Origin: an uncultured Pelagibacteraceae bacterium
GTDB lineage: Bacteria > Pseudomonadota > Alphaproteobacteria > Pelagibacterales > Pelagibacteraceae
Direction of reading: 5' to 3'
Assembly: GCA_902536765.1 (NCBI GenBank)
Contig: CACAYM010000003.1
Coordinates: 1-64,000, forward strand
Length of the DNA stretch: 64,000 nt
Shown here: positions 44,185-52,807 of the stretch, one piece after another
Numbering within the stretch: position 1 is the stretch's first letter
Layout: every line of letters begins with the position of its first letter
Program-made: the position numbers and the translations under genes
The notes under the pieces: model-generated
Seen by the model: the letters and a program-made list of their open reading frames with translations, nothing else
Told to the model about the DNA's origin: nothing
The model's database searches: none

Positions 44185-45152
44185 GATATATTTCCATCTA
44201 ATATATTATGTATATGTATAACGCCAATAGTTTTTTTTAAATTATTTTTTCTGTGAACACAAAGACTTGTTATTTTTTTATCTGACATAATAGCTAAACC
44301 TTTTACCGCCAACATATCTTTATTTACACTTACTGGGTTTTTTGTCATAACCTTTCTGACTTTTAATCCTATTAGTGAATTATTTGTTTGATTAATTCTT
44401 CTTATTTGGCCATCTGTAATAACACCAGTTGTAAGTTTCTTTTTATTTGTCACGATAAGGAGTCCAAGTTTTTTTTCTGTAATAATTCTTAATGCTTTTT
44501 TCATATTAGCATTTTCATCGATAAAAGGTATTTTTGATCCTGAAAGCATCAAGTCCTCAACTGTTTTTAGTTTAGCGCCCAAGCTTCCACTAGGATGAAA
44601 TTCTTTAAAATTTTGTTTACTAAACCTTTTTTTATTTAAAGCAGCTACTGCCAAACAATCACCGATAGCAAGTTGTTCACTAGTGCTGCTCGTCGGTACT
44701 ATACCAAGTCCGGCTTCTTTTACTTCAGGGATATTTAATTTTATATCTGAAGCCTTAAAAAGCAAAGATTTTTTTTTTGAGACGATTCCTATTAAAGTAA
44801 TTTTATTCCTATTTGCAAATCTAATAACTGGTTTTAGCTCTTGAGTCTCTCCTGAATTACTTATTAGTATTAATAAATCTTTTTTTGATATACTTCCAAG
44901 ATTACCATGAGAGCAATCATTTGCAGATATTGAAAATGAAGGACAACCCACAGAAGATAAAGTAGCTGCGATCTTAGATGCAATTAAATAACTTTTTCCT
45001 ACTCCACAAAGGATTATTTTTGAATTACACTTTACTATTGCATTCACAGCTTGATCAAAAGAATTATTAATAGATTTCTTCAACTTTTTTAAGGCTTGTA
45101 TTTCTAAATCAATAACCTCATGAGCAATTTTCCTGTATTTATTTTTTTTCAT
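44181..45152 (-). CDS. kdsD: Arabinose-5-phosphate isomerase (KpsF/KdsD)
   Basis: Makes arabinose 5-phosphate, the precursor of Kdo. An N-terminal SIS domain (Gly-Val-Gly-Lys-Ser-Tyr, Ile-Ser-Asn-Ser-Gly-Glu-Thr-Gln-Glu, Pro-Thr-Ser-Ser-Thr-Ser) is followed by two CBS domains (about 200-323). 323 residues. Fits with kdsB elsewhere in the window and with lptC/lptB next to it: Kdo-containing LPS is made and exported. Confidence 0.94.
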   Translation of the reverse strand: MKKNKYRKIAHEVIDLEIQALKKLKKSINNSFDQAVNAIVKCNSKIILCGVGKSYLIASKIAATLSSVGCPSFSISANDCSHGNLGSISKKDLLILISNSGETQELKPVIRFANRNKITLIGIVSKKKSLLFKASDIKLNIPEVKEAGLGIVPTSSTSEQLAIGDCLAVAALNKKRFSKQNFKEFHPSGSLGAKLKTVEDLMLSGSKIPFIDENANMKKALRIITEKKLGLLIVTNKKKLTTGVITDGQIRRINQTNNSLIGLKVRKVMTKNPVSVNKDMLAVKGLAIMSDKKITSLCVHRKNNLKKTIGVIHIHNILDGNIS

Positions 45153-45161
45153 ATAGATTTC

Positions 45162-45776
45162 TTAATGTTCAAATATATTTAATTTAAATCCAGATACCTC
45201 CATGTCTACTAAAATCGGTATAACTTTCATACATTTCTCAAATAAATCTTTTCTATTTTCTCTTGCAAGCATAACTAAAAGTTTTTTTCTAATTTCAAAT
45301 AAATATTCTGTATCTTGAGCAGCATAACTAATTTGTTTCTCAGACAAATTTGGATTTCCCCAGTCACTTTGCTGTTCTTTCTTAGAGATATCTTTACCAC
45401 AAATTTCTTTAACTAAATCTTTATATCCATGAGATGAACTTGCTGTTCTGGCAATCTTTGAGGCAACTTTTGTACAAAAAATTTTTTCTGGACTTACTTT
45501 CAAATGATACTTTAACCATAAAAGATCTTGTCGTGCATAATGCATAATAAATTCTGATTTTGAATTATTTAAAAGTTTTACTAAGTTTGGAGCATTATAA
45601 TTCTTCCTATTAAGCTTAATAATAAAAAACTGTTTAGATTCTAAACCTAATTGTATTAAGGTAAGGGGATCTCTCCCCAATACAAGACCAAGTGCCTCAC
45701 AATCTAAACTTATTGTTTTTTCTTCAGATAAATCAATATCTGGTAAATCATTTTCAAAAACTTTAATGTTATTCAT
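45162..45776 (-). CDS. Ribonuclease D-like 3'-5' exonuclease
   Basis: 204 residues forming a single DEDDy exonuclease domain: Ser-Leu-Asp-Cys-Glu (Asp and Glu), His-Tyr-Ala-Arg-Gln-Asp-Leu (Asp), and Tyr-Ala-Ala-Gln-Asp-Thr (Tyr and Asp). The HRDC domains of full RNase D are missing, as in the short alphaproteobacterial form. It should trim RNA 3' ends, for example tRNA. I use ATG 45776, because a longer frame would run into the divergent gene. First gene of the long minus-strand cluster. Confidence 0.88.
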   Translation of the reverse strand: MNNIKVFENDLPDIDLSEEKTISLDCEALGLVLGRDPLTLIQLGLESKQFFIIKLNRKNYNAPNLVKLLNNSKSEFIMHYARQDLLWLKYHLKVSPEKIFCTKVASKIARTASSSHGYKDLVKEICGKDISKKEQQSDWGNPNLSEKQISYAAQDTEYLFEIRKKLLVMLARENRKDLFEKCMKVIPILVDMEVSGFKLNIFEH

Positions 45777-45823
45777 TTTTAATTTATATATATAGACAAA
45801 ACAATATTGTCTATTTTTTGATA

Positions 45824-46777
45824 ATGATAACAAAAAAAATACTTATATTTGGTGCCAGCGGTCAAGTTGGCCGTTATTGCATAAGGAGATTTGCCAAAAA
45901 TAATTATAAAGTTGTTGCTGTAACCAGGAATACTCATCAAAAAGGTTATATTTTGAAAACCCAAGCACCAATTGGATATTTAGACATCGTAGAAGCTAAT
46001 ATTTTTGATCAAAATAAGCTCGACAAATTAATATCAAGTGTAGATGTTTGTCTAAATCTAGTTGGGATTTTGTATGAAAAAGGAAAAGTAAGTACTTTCG
46101 ATAATATTCACACTAATTTCCCAAAAAAACTAGCCGAAATCTGTAATTCTAGAAAAGTAAAATTTGTTCATGTATCTGCTTTAGGTTTGGAAAATGCAAA
46201 AAATTCTAAATATGCAATAAGTAAAATTAATGGAGAAAAGTCCATAAAAGATATTATGCCAGAATCCACAATTATCAAACCTTCTCTTGTTTATAGCGTT
46301 GATGATAATTTGACAACTAGGTTTATGAGTTTATTGAGTGTTTTACCAATTTTTCCAATTTATTACCAAGGGAAAACAAAATTTACACCAATACATGTTT
46401 CAGATTTAGCAGAATTAATATTTCATGTTATTTCAAAAGAAATTTACTCAAAAAGCATTGAAGCTATCGGACCAGAAATTTTAACTTTTAAAGAAATCTT
46501 ACAAATTTTAATGAAGTGCATTAAAAAAAAAAATTTTTTGTTGCATATGCCACTGCCTTTAGCAAAACTCTCAGCGTTTTTTCTGCAAGTTTTACCACAA
46601 CCTTTAATTACAATAGACCAGATTAATCTATTAAAATATGATAATGTAAAGACCGAACAAGGAATTACTAATTATGACATTGGATGTCCAAGTATAAATA
46701 AGTTTGAAGAAAGTGTGATGAAATATGCCTTTAACTGGACTGAAGGAGGACAATTTTCGGATTTTTTAAAAAAATAA
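45824..46777 (+). CDS. NAD(P)-binding protein, NDUFA9/complex I 39-kDa-like
   Basis: 317 residues of extended short-chain dehydrogenase type: Gly-Ala-Ser-Gly-Gln-Val-Gly near the N-terminus, then Asn-Leu-Val-Gly-Ile-Leu-Tyr-Glu, and Val-Ser-Ala-Leu-Gly-Leu. This is the pattern of the alphaproteobacterial relatives of mitochondrial NDUFA9, which binds NADPH and supports complex I. The catalytic Tyr-x3-Lys is replaced by Tyr-Ala-Ile-Ser-Lys, which keeps the spacing. No complex I genes are in this window. ATG 45824 is used in preference to the TTG two codons upstream. Confidence 0.82.
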   Translation: MITKKILIFGASGQVGRYCIRRFAKNNYKVVAVTRNTHQKGYILKTQAPIGYLDIVEANIFDQNKLDKLISSVDVCLNLVGILYEKGKVSTFDNIHTNFPKKLAEICNSRKVKFVHVSALGLENAKNSKYAISKINGEKSIKDIMPESTIIKPSLVYSVDDNLTTRFMSLLSVLPIFPIYYQGKTKFTPIHVSDLAELIFHVISKEIYSKSIEAIGPEILTFKEILQILMKCIKKKNFLLHMPLPLAKLSAFFLQVLPQPLITIDQINLLKYDNVKTEQGITNYDIGCPSINKFEESVMKYAFNWTEGGQFSDFLKK

Positions 46778-46792
46778 AATTATTATCTCATT

Positions 46793-47023
46793 ATGATTAT
46801 TGTAATTTATGTTCTAATTTTCTTTATATTGATTTTTGTAGCTATTATTGGATTTAAAGCCGCAGGAGCAGGCATCGAGGCCAAGAAAAGAAATAAATCT
46901 GATGTTCAAATAAGAAAGAAAAATATTAGTAAAGATTTATCAAGACTGAGCAAACTATATACATCAGGGGCTATAACAAAAAAAGAATTTCAAAAAGCTA
47001 AAAATAAAGTATTAAAAAACTAA
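46793..47023 (+). CDS. SHOCT-domain small membrane protein
   Basis: 76 residues: one transmembrane helix (about 2-22), a basic linker, and a C-terminal short helical pair Leu-Ser-Lys-Leu-Tyr-Thr-Ser-Gly-Ala-Ile-Thr-Lys-Lys-Glu-Phe matching the SHOCT motif (Leu…Gly-x-Ile-Thr/Ser-x-x-Glu-Phe). SHOCT is an oligomerisation or anchoring motif without known catalysis. Lies 15 bases after the NDUFA9-like gene and overlaps the end of gcrA by 4 bases. Confidence 0.75.
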   Translation: MIIVIYVLIFFILIFVAIIGFKAAGAGIEAKKRNKSDVQIRKKNISKDLSRLSKLYTSGAITKKEFQKAKNKVLKN

Positions 47024-47532
47024 GCTGATTTTATTTTCTTTTCTATAAATTTTGGTACTTCATCCTCTTTGTCAACCAAGTCATCTTTCTTGCCTTTGGG
47101 TTGGAAAGCATACAACAAGTGAAGTTTGCAATAAGAAAAATCCTTTAAAGATTTTCTACCACAGAAATAAAAAGAACTTTCGTCTGGATGACCAATAGGC
47201 CATTTGCAGGAGTTGTCGTCTAACTCCTCTAATTGTTTAGGATTTTCTGGCTCAAAATCTTTCTCTATTAGCAAAGATCTAAATTTCGATCTTGTTAATC
47301 TTTTTCGTCCAAAATTTTTTGTTCCTACATTGTTATTATCTAAGTTTTTTTGTGGGCTCTCATGCTTGTAAGATTTAGATTTAAGCTTTGCTGACAAATT
47401 CAATCTATGAGCTTTTCCAATTACAGCGTTTCTGCTAACACCACCTATAATTTCAGCAATTTGACTTGCCGTTTTACCTTTACCCCATAAATCTCTCAAA
47501 ATTTTTACTTTTTCTTCAGTCCACATAGACAC
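47020..47532 (-). CDS. gcrA: GcrA cell-cycle regulator
   Basis: 170 residues. The N-terminal helix-turn-helix (Trp-Thr-Glu-Glu-Lys-Val…Ala-Ser-Gln-Ile-Ala…Ser-Arg-Asn-Ala-Val-Ile-Gly-Lys-Ala-His-Arg-Leu) is the GcrA hallmark, and the C-terminal Cys-Lys-Trp-Pro-Ile-Gly-His-Pro…Phe-Cys-Gly segment is the sigma-70-binding part. GcrA is specific to Alphaproteobacteria and acts at GANTC sites methylated by CcrM; ccrM is not in this window. Divergent from the ABC permease across a 115-base AT-rich gap. Confidence 0.93.
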   Translation of the reverse strand: MSMWTEEKVKILRDLWGKGKTASQIAEIIGGVSRNAVIGKAHRLNLSAKLKSKSYKHESPQKNLDNNNVGTKNFGRKRLTRSKFRSLLIEKDFEPENPKQLEELDDNSCKWPIGHPDESSFYFCGRKSLKDFSYCKLHLLYAFQPKGKKDDLVDKEDEVPKFIEKKIKSA

Positions 47533-47647
47533 TATATATTGTGTTTATAAATTGAATTTATACTATATAAACATAAATATAGATTTGAAAACAAGTTTTA
47601 ATTTTGTTTTTTCAACAAAAAAAAAAAGTATATAAAAATATTTATCT

Positions 47648-48460
47648 ATGGTTGAAATGCAAAAAAAATACGATTTAAAAGTAGCTAAATTTGGCTTGAT
47701 TAATTATGTAGGCCTTTTTTCACTATATTCACGGGAATGTAGTAGATTTTTTATTGTTTGGGCTCAAACTCTTTTATCTCCTCTCGTTTCAAGTCTGTTA
47801 TTTTTATCAGTATTAAGTCTTGCTCTAGGAAATGAGAGAGGAGACGTTTTGGGGCATTCTTTTATAGTTTTCCTAGCTCCTGGCTTGATTATTCAGTCTA
47901 TGATGCTTCAAAGTTTTTCACATTCGACTAGCTCATTAATGATCTCAAAAATGCAAGGAAATATTGTTGATTTATTATATGCACCTCTATCAGCCCTTGA
48001 GGTTTCAGTCTCTATAATATTAGCTGCAGTAACACGAAGTGTTGTAATAGGTATTGTATCAACTTTTGTTTTCTTCATAATTTTAGATCTAAAAATTGTA
48101 AATCTAATATACATTTTTTATTCAGCTTTCTTTGGATCATTTTTTATTGGTAGCTTAGGTTTTATAACAGGTCTTTGGGCAACAAAATTTGATCATACTG
48201 CAACTATCACAAATTTTATAATAACGCCCTTAGCCTTTTTATCTGGAGTATTTTATACAATAGATAAATTACCATCTATTTTTCAAACAATAAGTTTTTA
48301 TAATCCATTTTTTCATATAATTAATATTTTTAGATATGGCTTTTTAGGCGAGTCTGATGGAAGTATGTTTTTTGGAATTATTTACTTGCCAACGCTTTCA
48401 CTTATTACTTGGTTTGTTGCATATAGTCTTTATAAAAAAGGTTATAAAATAAAAAGTTAA
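47648..48460 (+). CDS. ABC-2 type transporter permease
   Basis: 270 residues with six hydrophobic segments and the ABC-2 C-terminal pattern Phe-Leu-Ser-Gly-Val-Phe-Tyr…Leu-Pro and Tyr-Asn-Pro-Phe-Phe-His. Resembles the YadH-type exporters of glycoconjugates or drugs. No ATPase subunit is adjacent, so the partner must be elsewhere. Met1 (47648) and Met4 are both possible starts. Followed after one base by argD. Confidence 0.85.
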   Translation: MVEMQKKYDLKVAKFGLINYVGLFSLYSRECSRFFIVWAQTLLSPLVSSLLFLSVLSLALGNERGDVLGHSFIVFLAPGLIIQSMMLQSFSHSTSSLMISKMQGNIVDLLYAPLSALEVSVSIILAAVTRSVVIGIVSTFVFFIILDLKIVNLIYIFYSAFFGSFFIGSLGFITGLWATKFDHTATITNFIITPLAFLSGVFYTIDKLPSIFQTISFYNPFFHIINIFRYGFLGESDGSMFFGIIYLPTLSLITWFVAYSLYKKGYKIKS

Positions 48461-48461
48461 A

Positions 48462-49628
48462 ATGTCTTTTTTAGCAAAAAATTACAACCGTAGAAAAATA
48501 TCCTTTAAAAGAGGTAAGGGCAGTTTTTTATATTCATCAAACGGAGAAAGATATTTGGATTTTGTTCAAGGAATTGCAGTAAATTCTTTAGGTCATTCAA
48601 ATTCTTACTTGAATAAGGCTTTATCAACTCAGTCTAAAAAGGTTTGGCATGTTTCAAATTCATTTGTTATACCAGAGGGAGAAGAGCTTGCAAAAAAACT
48701 CACTAAAAATACTTTTGCTAAATTTGTGATTTTTCAAAACTCTGGAGCAGAAGCTACAGAGGTTGCAATCAAAGTTGCTAGAAAATATTTTTATACAAAA
48801 AATAAACCATACAAAAATAGAATTATTTGTATTAAAAATTCATTCCACGGAAGAACAATTGCAGCAATACACGCAAGTGGATCAAAAAAAATGACTGAGG
48901 GTTTCGGACCAAAGATTCCGGGGTTTGATCATTTTAAATTTGGTGATCATAAGTCTTTAAAAAAGTTAATTACAAAAAAAACTGCGGCAATCATGGTTGA
49001 AACAGTTCTAGGAGAAGGTGGTATTAAAATTATACCAAAATGGTGTTTAAGAGGCTTGAGAAAAATCTGCGATCAAAAAAAAATACTTCTCATTTTAGAT
49101 GAAGTTCAATGCGGAGTAGGAAGATCAGGAAAATTTTTTGCTTTTGAGTATGCTGGAATTAGGCCAGATATAGTGCCAATAGCCAAAGGTATTGGCGGTG
49201 GATTCCCCCTAGGTGCGGTTCTCATGAATAAAAAGGTTGCAATCGGAATGACACCAGGAACACATGGTTCAACATTCGGTGGAAATCCTCTTGCTATGAA
49301 AATAGGAAATGCTGTATTAGATAAAGTAAAGAAAAAAAATTTTCTTAACAATGTTCAAAAAAAATCAAGATATTTTATTAAAGAACTAAATAAAATAAAA
49401 AAAAATTATCCAAAAATTATTAAAGATGTTAGAGGTGTAGGATTATTGATTGGAGTTCAGTTACACAAAGATCAGACAAAATTTATTAAAAAGCTTGAAC
49501 AAAATAAATTATTAACAATCAGAGCCGCAGAAAGCGTTGTAAGAATACTTCCACCTCTAAACGTTTCAAGATCAGAGATTAATTTATCAATCAAAATTAT
49601 CAACAAAGTATGTAAGGAATATAAATAA
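48462..49628 (+). CDS. argD: Acetylornithine aminotransferase
   Basis: PLP enzyme of arginine synthesis (and possibly lysine via succinyl-DAP). Asn-Ser-Gly-Ala-Glu-Ala-Thr-Glu, Phe-His-Gly-Arg-Thr, Asp-Glu-Val-Gln-Cys-Gly-Val-Gly-Arg-Ser-Gly, and PLP lysine in Ile-Ala-Lys-Gly-Ile-Gly-Gly-Gly-Phe-Pro-Leu-Gly are present. 388 residues. Paired with argF 2 bases downstream. Confidence 0.95.
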   Translation: MSFLAKNYNRRKISFKRGKGSFLYSSNGERYLDFVQGIAVNSLGHSNSYLNKALSTQSKKVWHVSNSFVIPEGEELAKKLTKNTFAKFVIFQNSGAEATEVAIKVARKYFYTKNKPYKNRIICIKNSFHGRTIAAIHASGSKKMTEGFGPKIPGFDHFKFGDHKSLKKLITKKTAAIMVETVLGEGGIKIIPKWCLRGLRKICDQKKILLILDEVQCGVGRSGKFFAFEYAGIRPDIVPIAKGIGGGFPLGAVLMNKKVAIGMTPGTHGSTFGGNPLAMKIGNAVLDKVKKKNFLNNVQKKSRYFIKELNKIKKNYPKIIKDVRGVGLLIGVQLHKDQTKFIKKLEQNKLLTIRAAESVVRILPPLNVSRSEINLSIKIINKVCKEYK

Positions 49629-49630
49629 AT

Positions 49631-50557
49631 ATGAAACATTTTGTTAATTTGATGGATATAAAAACCACAGATCTAAAAAAAATTTTAAAAGATGCAAAAA
49701 AAAGAAAAGCCAAAAGAAAAAATTTTAATACTCTTGACATAGATAAGGGAGCACCATTAAAAGGCAAAATATTAATCCAAATGTTTGAAAAACCAAGCTT
49801 AAGAACTAGACTAAGTTTTTATTTGGCAATAAGACAGCTAGGTGGGGGAACTATAACTTTAAGATCGAATGAACTTCATTTAGGCAAAGGAGGGGAAAGT
49901 CTTGCTGACACTGCAAAAATTCTTTCGACTTATGGTGATGGATTTATGTTGAGAACAAATAGTAATAAAAAAATAAATGAATTTATAAAATTCTTAAAAA
50001 TACCACTAATTAATGGTCTAAGTCCATCATCTCATCCAACTCAAATTCTTTCTGATATTTTTACAATCGAAGAAATTAAAAAAAAACCAATTTCAAAATT
50101 AAATATTTGCTGGATAGGGGACTCTAATAATGTGCTAAACAGTCTAATAGCAGCCTCTGTGAAATTTTCATTCAAATTGAAGATTGGATGCCCGAAGAAA
50201 TATAGACCAAATAAATTCATTTTAGATTGGGTAAAAAAGAATCATAAATTCATTTATATTTTTGATGATCCAAAAAAAGCTGTAAGAAATGCTGACGTTA
50301 TCTTTTCAGATAAAGTCATATCGTTAAATGATAAAGTAAATATCATAAAGAAAAAAAAAGATTTTAAAAAATATATTATTGATAACAACCTATTAAAACT
50401 GGCACCAAAAAGTATTTTCTTGCACTGTCTTCCAAGAGGTGATGAAGTTTCAGATCAAGTTTTTTTAGGAGAAAAATCACGTGTATGGGAACAAGCTTGT
50501 AATCGTGTCCACGTTCAAAAAAGTATTTTATTATATTGTTTTGGTAAATTAAGGTAA
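49631..50557 (+). CDS. argF: Ornithine carbamoyltransferase
   Basis: Makes citrulline from ornithine and carbamoyl phosphate. Carbamoyl-phosphate site Lys-Pro-Ser-Leu-Arg-Thr-Arg (usual Ser-Thr-Arg-Thr-Arg replaced by Ser-Leu-Arg-Thr-Arg), His-Pro-Thr-Gln-Ile-Leu-Ser-Asp, and the ornithine-site His-Cys-Leu-Pro-Arg-Gly. 308 residues. The 3' end overlaps the convergent cycM by 9 bases. Confidence 0.95.
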   Translation: MKHFVNLMDIKTTDLKKILKDAKKRKAKRKNFNTLDIDKGAPLKGKILIQMFEKPSLRTRLSFYLAIRQLGGGTITLRSNELHLGKGGESLADTAKILSTYGDGFMLRTNSNKKINEFIKFLKIPLINGLSPSSHPTQILSDIFTIEEIKKKPISKLNICWIGDSNNVLNSLIAASVKFSFKLKIGCPKKYRPNKFILDWVKKNHKFIYIFDDPKKAVRNADVIFSDKVISLNDKVNIIKKKKDFKKYIIDNNLLKLAPKSIFLHCLPRGDEVSDQVFLGEKSRVWEQACNRVHVQKSILLYCFGKLR

Positions 50558-51082
50558 TTCTTTTGGTTGATCACTGTTTTGATTTAAGTATAACATAACA
50601 GACGCTCTATCTTTTTCGTCCTTCAAACCTGCAAAACCCATTTTGTTTCCTTTAATCCACTTTGATGGCTTGATTAAAAAACCATTCATCTCATCCCACG
50701 TCCATTCTTTTTTATAATCTGTTAATGCTTTCGAATACTTGTAATCATCTATAGCTGCAACAGGTCTAAACATTACATCCCAAAGCTTTGGACCAATATT
50801 GTTTCCACCACCTTTTTTTATACTATGACAAGCTTTGCATTTTTTAAAAACTTTTTGACCATGTTCAACACTCCCAAGTGCCAAAAGTGCCGATATATCT
50901 ACATCGTTATCTGTGCTTGCTAAACTTACTTTTCCATCATCATCTGTTGCCTCAACTTTGTAAGCTGCAACAGAAAGCTTTTCAACATTGAACATTACAT
51001 CTGATATTTTACCAATACCAAATATTATAATTAGGGTAACTATAATGGCAGCAATTATTTTGTTTATTTCGAATGAATCCAT
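50549..51082 (-). CDS. cycM: Membrane-anchored cytochrome c (CycM/c552 type)
   Basis: 177 residues: an uncleaved N-terminal membrane anchor (~7-27), an acidic linker, and a class I cytochrome c domain with heme motif Cys-Lys-Ala-Cys-His and axial methionine in Asn-Lys-Met-Gly-Phe-Ala-Gly. In Alphaproteobacteria CycM carries electrons between the bc1 complex and cytochrome oxidase. Divergent from kdsB, as is usual in this class. Confidence 0.93.
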   Translation of the reverse strand: MDSFEINKIIAAIIVTLIIIFGIGKISDVMFNVEKLSVAAYKVEATDDDGKVSLASTDNDVDISALLALGSVEHGQKVFKKCKACHSIKKGGGNNIGPKLWDVMFRPVAAIDDYKYSKALTDYKKEWTWDEMNGFLIKPSKWIKGNKMGFAGLKDEKDRASVMLYLNQNSDQPKELP

Positions 51083-51151
51083 TTTGTAAAAATAATAATT
51101 GAACGTATAACATGTAATTTGTGAAAATACCTAATGTTAAATTATTAATTT

Positions 51152-51168
51152 TGCGTCTGTTAGACGCA
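51152..51168. repeat. GC-rich inverted repeat between cycM and kdsB
   Basis: Perfect 7-bp arms tgcgtct and agacgca around a 3-base gap, 15 bases before the kdsB ATG, in an otherwise AT-rich 101-base divergent promoter region. It could be an operator or an mRNA hairpin in the kdsB leader. No U-run follows on either strand, so it is not an intrinsic terminator. Confidence 0.6.
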
Positions 51169-51183
51169 CAAGATAAGTAAACT

Positions 51184-51921
51184 ATGAGCAACACATTAAT
51201 AATAATACCCTCAAGATTGTCTGCTAAAAGACTTCCAGGAAAACCCCTTTTAAAAATTAAAGATAAATCTATTATTGTTCATGTTCTTAACAAAGCAAAA
51301 CAATGTAAAATTGGAAAAGTTATAGTTGCTACAGAAGACAAAAAAATTCTAAATGAAGTTAGAAAAAATAATGGTCAGGCTATATTAACTTCAAAAAAAC
51401 ACAAATCCGGAACAGACAGAATTTGGGAGGCATTTCAAAAAATTAAAAATAAAAAAATTAAGTATATTATAAACCTTCAAGGAGACGAGCCATTAGTCAG
51501 TATTAATGATATAAAAAAATTAAATAGAGTTGTAAAAAAAAATAATTACGATATTGGGACTCTTGCAGTAAAAATTAATAGTACCCAATATTTTAAAAAT
51601 AAAAATGTTGTTAAAGTTGAAACTAAAAAAAAATTAGATTTTAATAAAGCTCAAAGAGCAGTTAGTTTTCAAAGAATCACAAAAAAAAAATCTTCTAAAT
51701 TTTATAAACATATTGGAATATATCAATACAGAGTTCTAGCACTAAAAAAATTTTTTAATCTTAAAAGAACTAAAAATGAAAAAAAAAATAAATTAGAACA
51801 GTTAAGAGCTTTGGATAATAAAATACCAATACATGTTATTTTAGCTAGGAAAAATGTAATTAGTATCGATACTAAAGAAGATTATATAGAATTAAAAAAA
51901 ATTATAGAATATAAAATTTAA
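51184..51921 (+). CDS. kdsB: CMP-Kdo synthetase (3-deoxy-manno-octulosonate cytidylyltransferase)
   Basis: Activates Kdo with CTP for LPS synthesis. Ile-Ile-Pro-Ser-Arg-Leu-Ser-Ala-Lys-Arg-Leu-Pro-Gly-Lys-Pro-Leu at the N-terminus, Gly-Thr-Asp-Arg-Ile and Asn-Leu-Gln-Gly-Asp-Glu-Pro-Leu are family signatures. 245 residues. Directly followed by pheA. Confidence 0.96.
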   Translation: MSNTLIIIPSRLSAKRLPGKPLLKIKDKSIIVHVLNKAKQCKIGKVIVATEDKKILNEVRKNNGQAILTSKKHKSGTDRIWEAFQKIKNKKIKYIINLQGDEPLVSINDIKKLNRVVKKNNYDIGTLAVKINSTQYFKNKNVVKVETKKKLDFNKAQRAVSFQRITKKKSSKFYKHIGIYQYRVLALKKFFNLKRTKNEKKNKLEQLRALDNKIPIHVILARKNVISIDTKEDYIELKKIIEYKI

Positions 51922-52752
51922 ATGAAAGTTTTATACCAAGGAACTGAAGGAGCATATTCGCAATTAGCTGCAGGTGAACTTTTTCCTAAAGCAGAATTAG
52001 TATCCTGTAAAACATTTGAAGACTGTTTTAAAAAATGTGTAAATGATGAGTCACTGAAAACAATAATACCTATTGAAAATTCAATTGCTGGACGTGTTGC
52101 AGATATTCAGTATTTAATGAATAAATATAAATTACAAATTTACGCAGAACATTTTCATAAAGTATCTCATAGTTTAATCGTTAAACCTGGTACTAAAATA
52201 GAAAATTTAAAATATGTTAGATCACATTCACAAGCTATTTCACAATGCCAAAAATTAATTAATAAATATAACTTAGAACCAATAATTGCTGCAGATACTG
52301 CAGGAAGCGCAAAATATATAAGTGAAAACTCTTGTGGGAACGAAGCTGCTATTGCATCAACTTTAGCAGCTAAAATTTATAATTTAGAAATTCTTGAAAA
52401 CAATATCGAAGACGACAAAAAAAATGTTACTAGATTTCTAGTTATGGGAAAAAAAATTGAACATCCTCTGTTTATGAAAGATAATTTTATTACTAGCTGT
52501 ATTTTTAAAGTAAAAGATAAACCAGCAGCGCTTTATAAATGTTTGGGTGGTTTTGCAACCAATGATGTATCATTAAGTAAATTAGAGAGTTTTTCTGATC
52601 AAAGCAGTTTTGAGCAATATCTTTTTTTGTGTGACATAGTTGGACATATTGAAGATCCAAAAGTTCAAAAATCTTTAGAGGAATTAGGATTTCATACTAT
52701 TAGTCTTGAAATACTTGGGGTGTATAAAGCTAGTAAGTTTAGAAATTTGTGA
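51922..52752 (+). CDS. pheA: Prephenate dehydratase
   Basis: Converts prephenate to phenylpyruvate. Gly-Thr-Glu-Gly-Ala-Tyr-Ser, Ile-Pro-Ile-Glu-Asn-Ser-Ile-Ala-Gly-Arg-Val, the catalytic Lys-Lys-Asn-Val-Thr-Arg-Phe, then a C-terminal ACT domain (about 190-276) with Lys-Leu-Glu-Ser-Phe for phenylalanine feedback. 276 residues, without a chorismate mutase domain. Starts on the base after the kdsB stop. ffs follows. Confidence 0.95.
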   Translation: MKVLYQGTEGAYSQLAAGELFPKAELVSCKTFEDCFKKCVNDESLKTIIPIENSIAGRVADIQYLMNKYKLQIYAEHFHKVSHSLIVKPGTKIENLKYVRSHSQAISQCQKLINKYNLEPIIAADTAGSAKYISENSCGNEAAIASTLAAKIYNLEILENNIEDDKKNVTRFLVMGKKIEHPLFMKDNFITSCIFKVKDKPAALYKCLGGFATNDVSLSKLESFSDQSSFEQYLFLCDIVGHIEDPKVQKSLEELGFHTISLEILGVYKASKFRNL

Positions 52753-52771
52753 AATTTGAGAATATTGATAG

Positions 52772-52801
52772 TTGAAGATTGAATTTTATTCCTGTTATAA
52801 T
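52772..52801 (+). promoter_or_regulatory. Sigma-70-type promoter for the SRP RNA gene
   Basis: A ttgaag -35 element, an 18-base spacer and a perfect tataat -10 (52796-52801) lie 6 bases upstream of the predicted 5' end of the SRP RNA. The -10 is the clearest I saw in the window, as expected for a highly expressed small RNA. Confidence 0.7.
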
Positions 52802-52807
52802 AGCCTT

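Noticed and set aside
47533..47647. Regulatory RNA or riboswitch between gcrA and the ABC permease
   Set aside because: Only low-complexity A/T runs with weak pairing; no conserved riboswitch core could be recognised.
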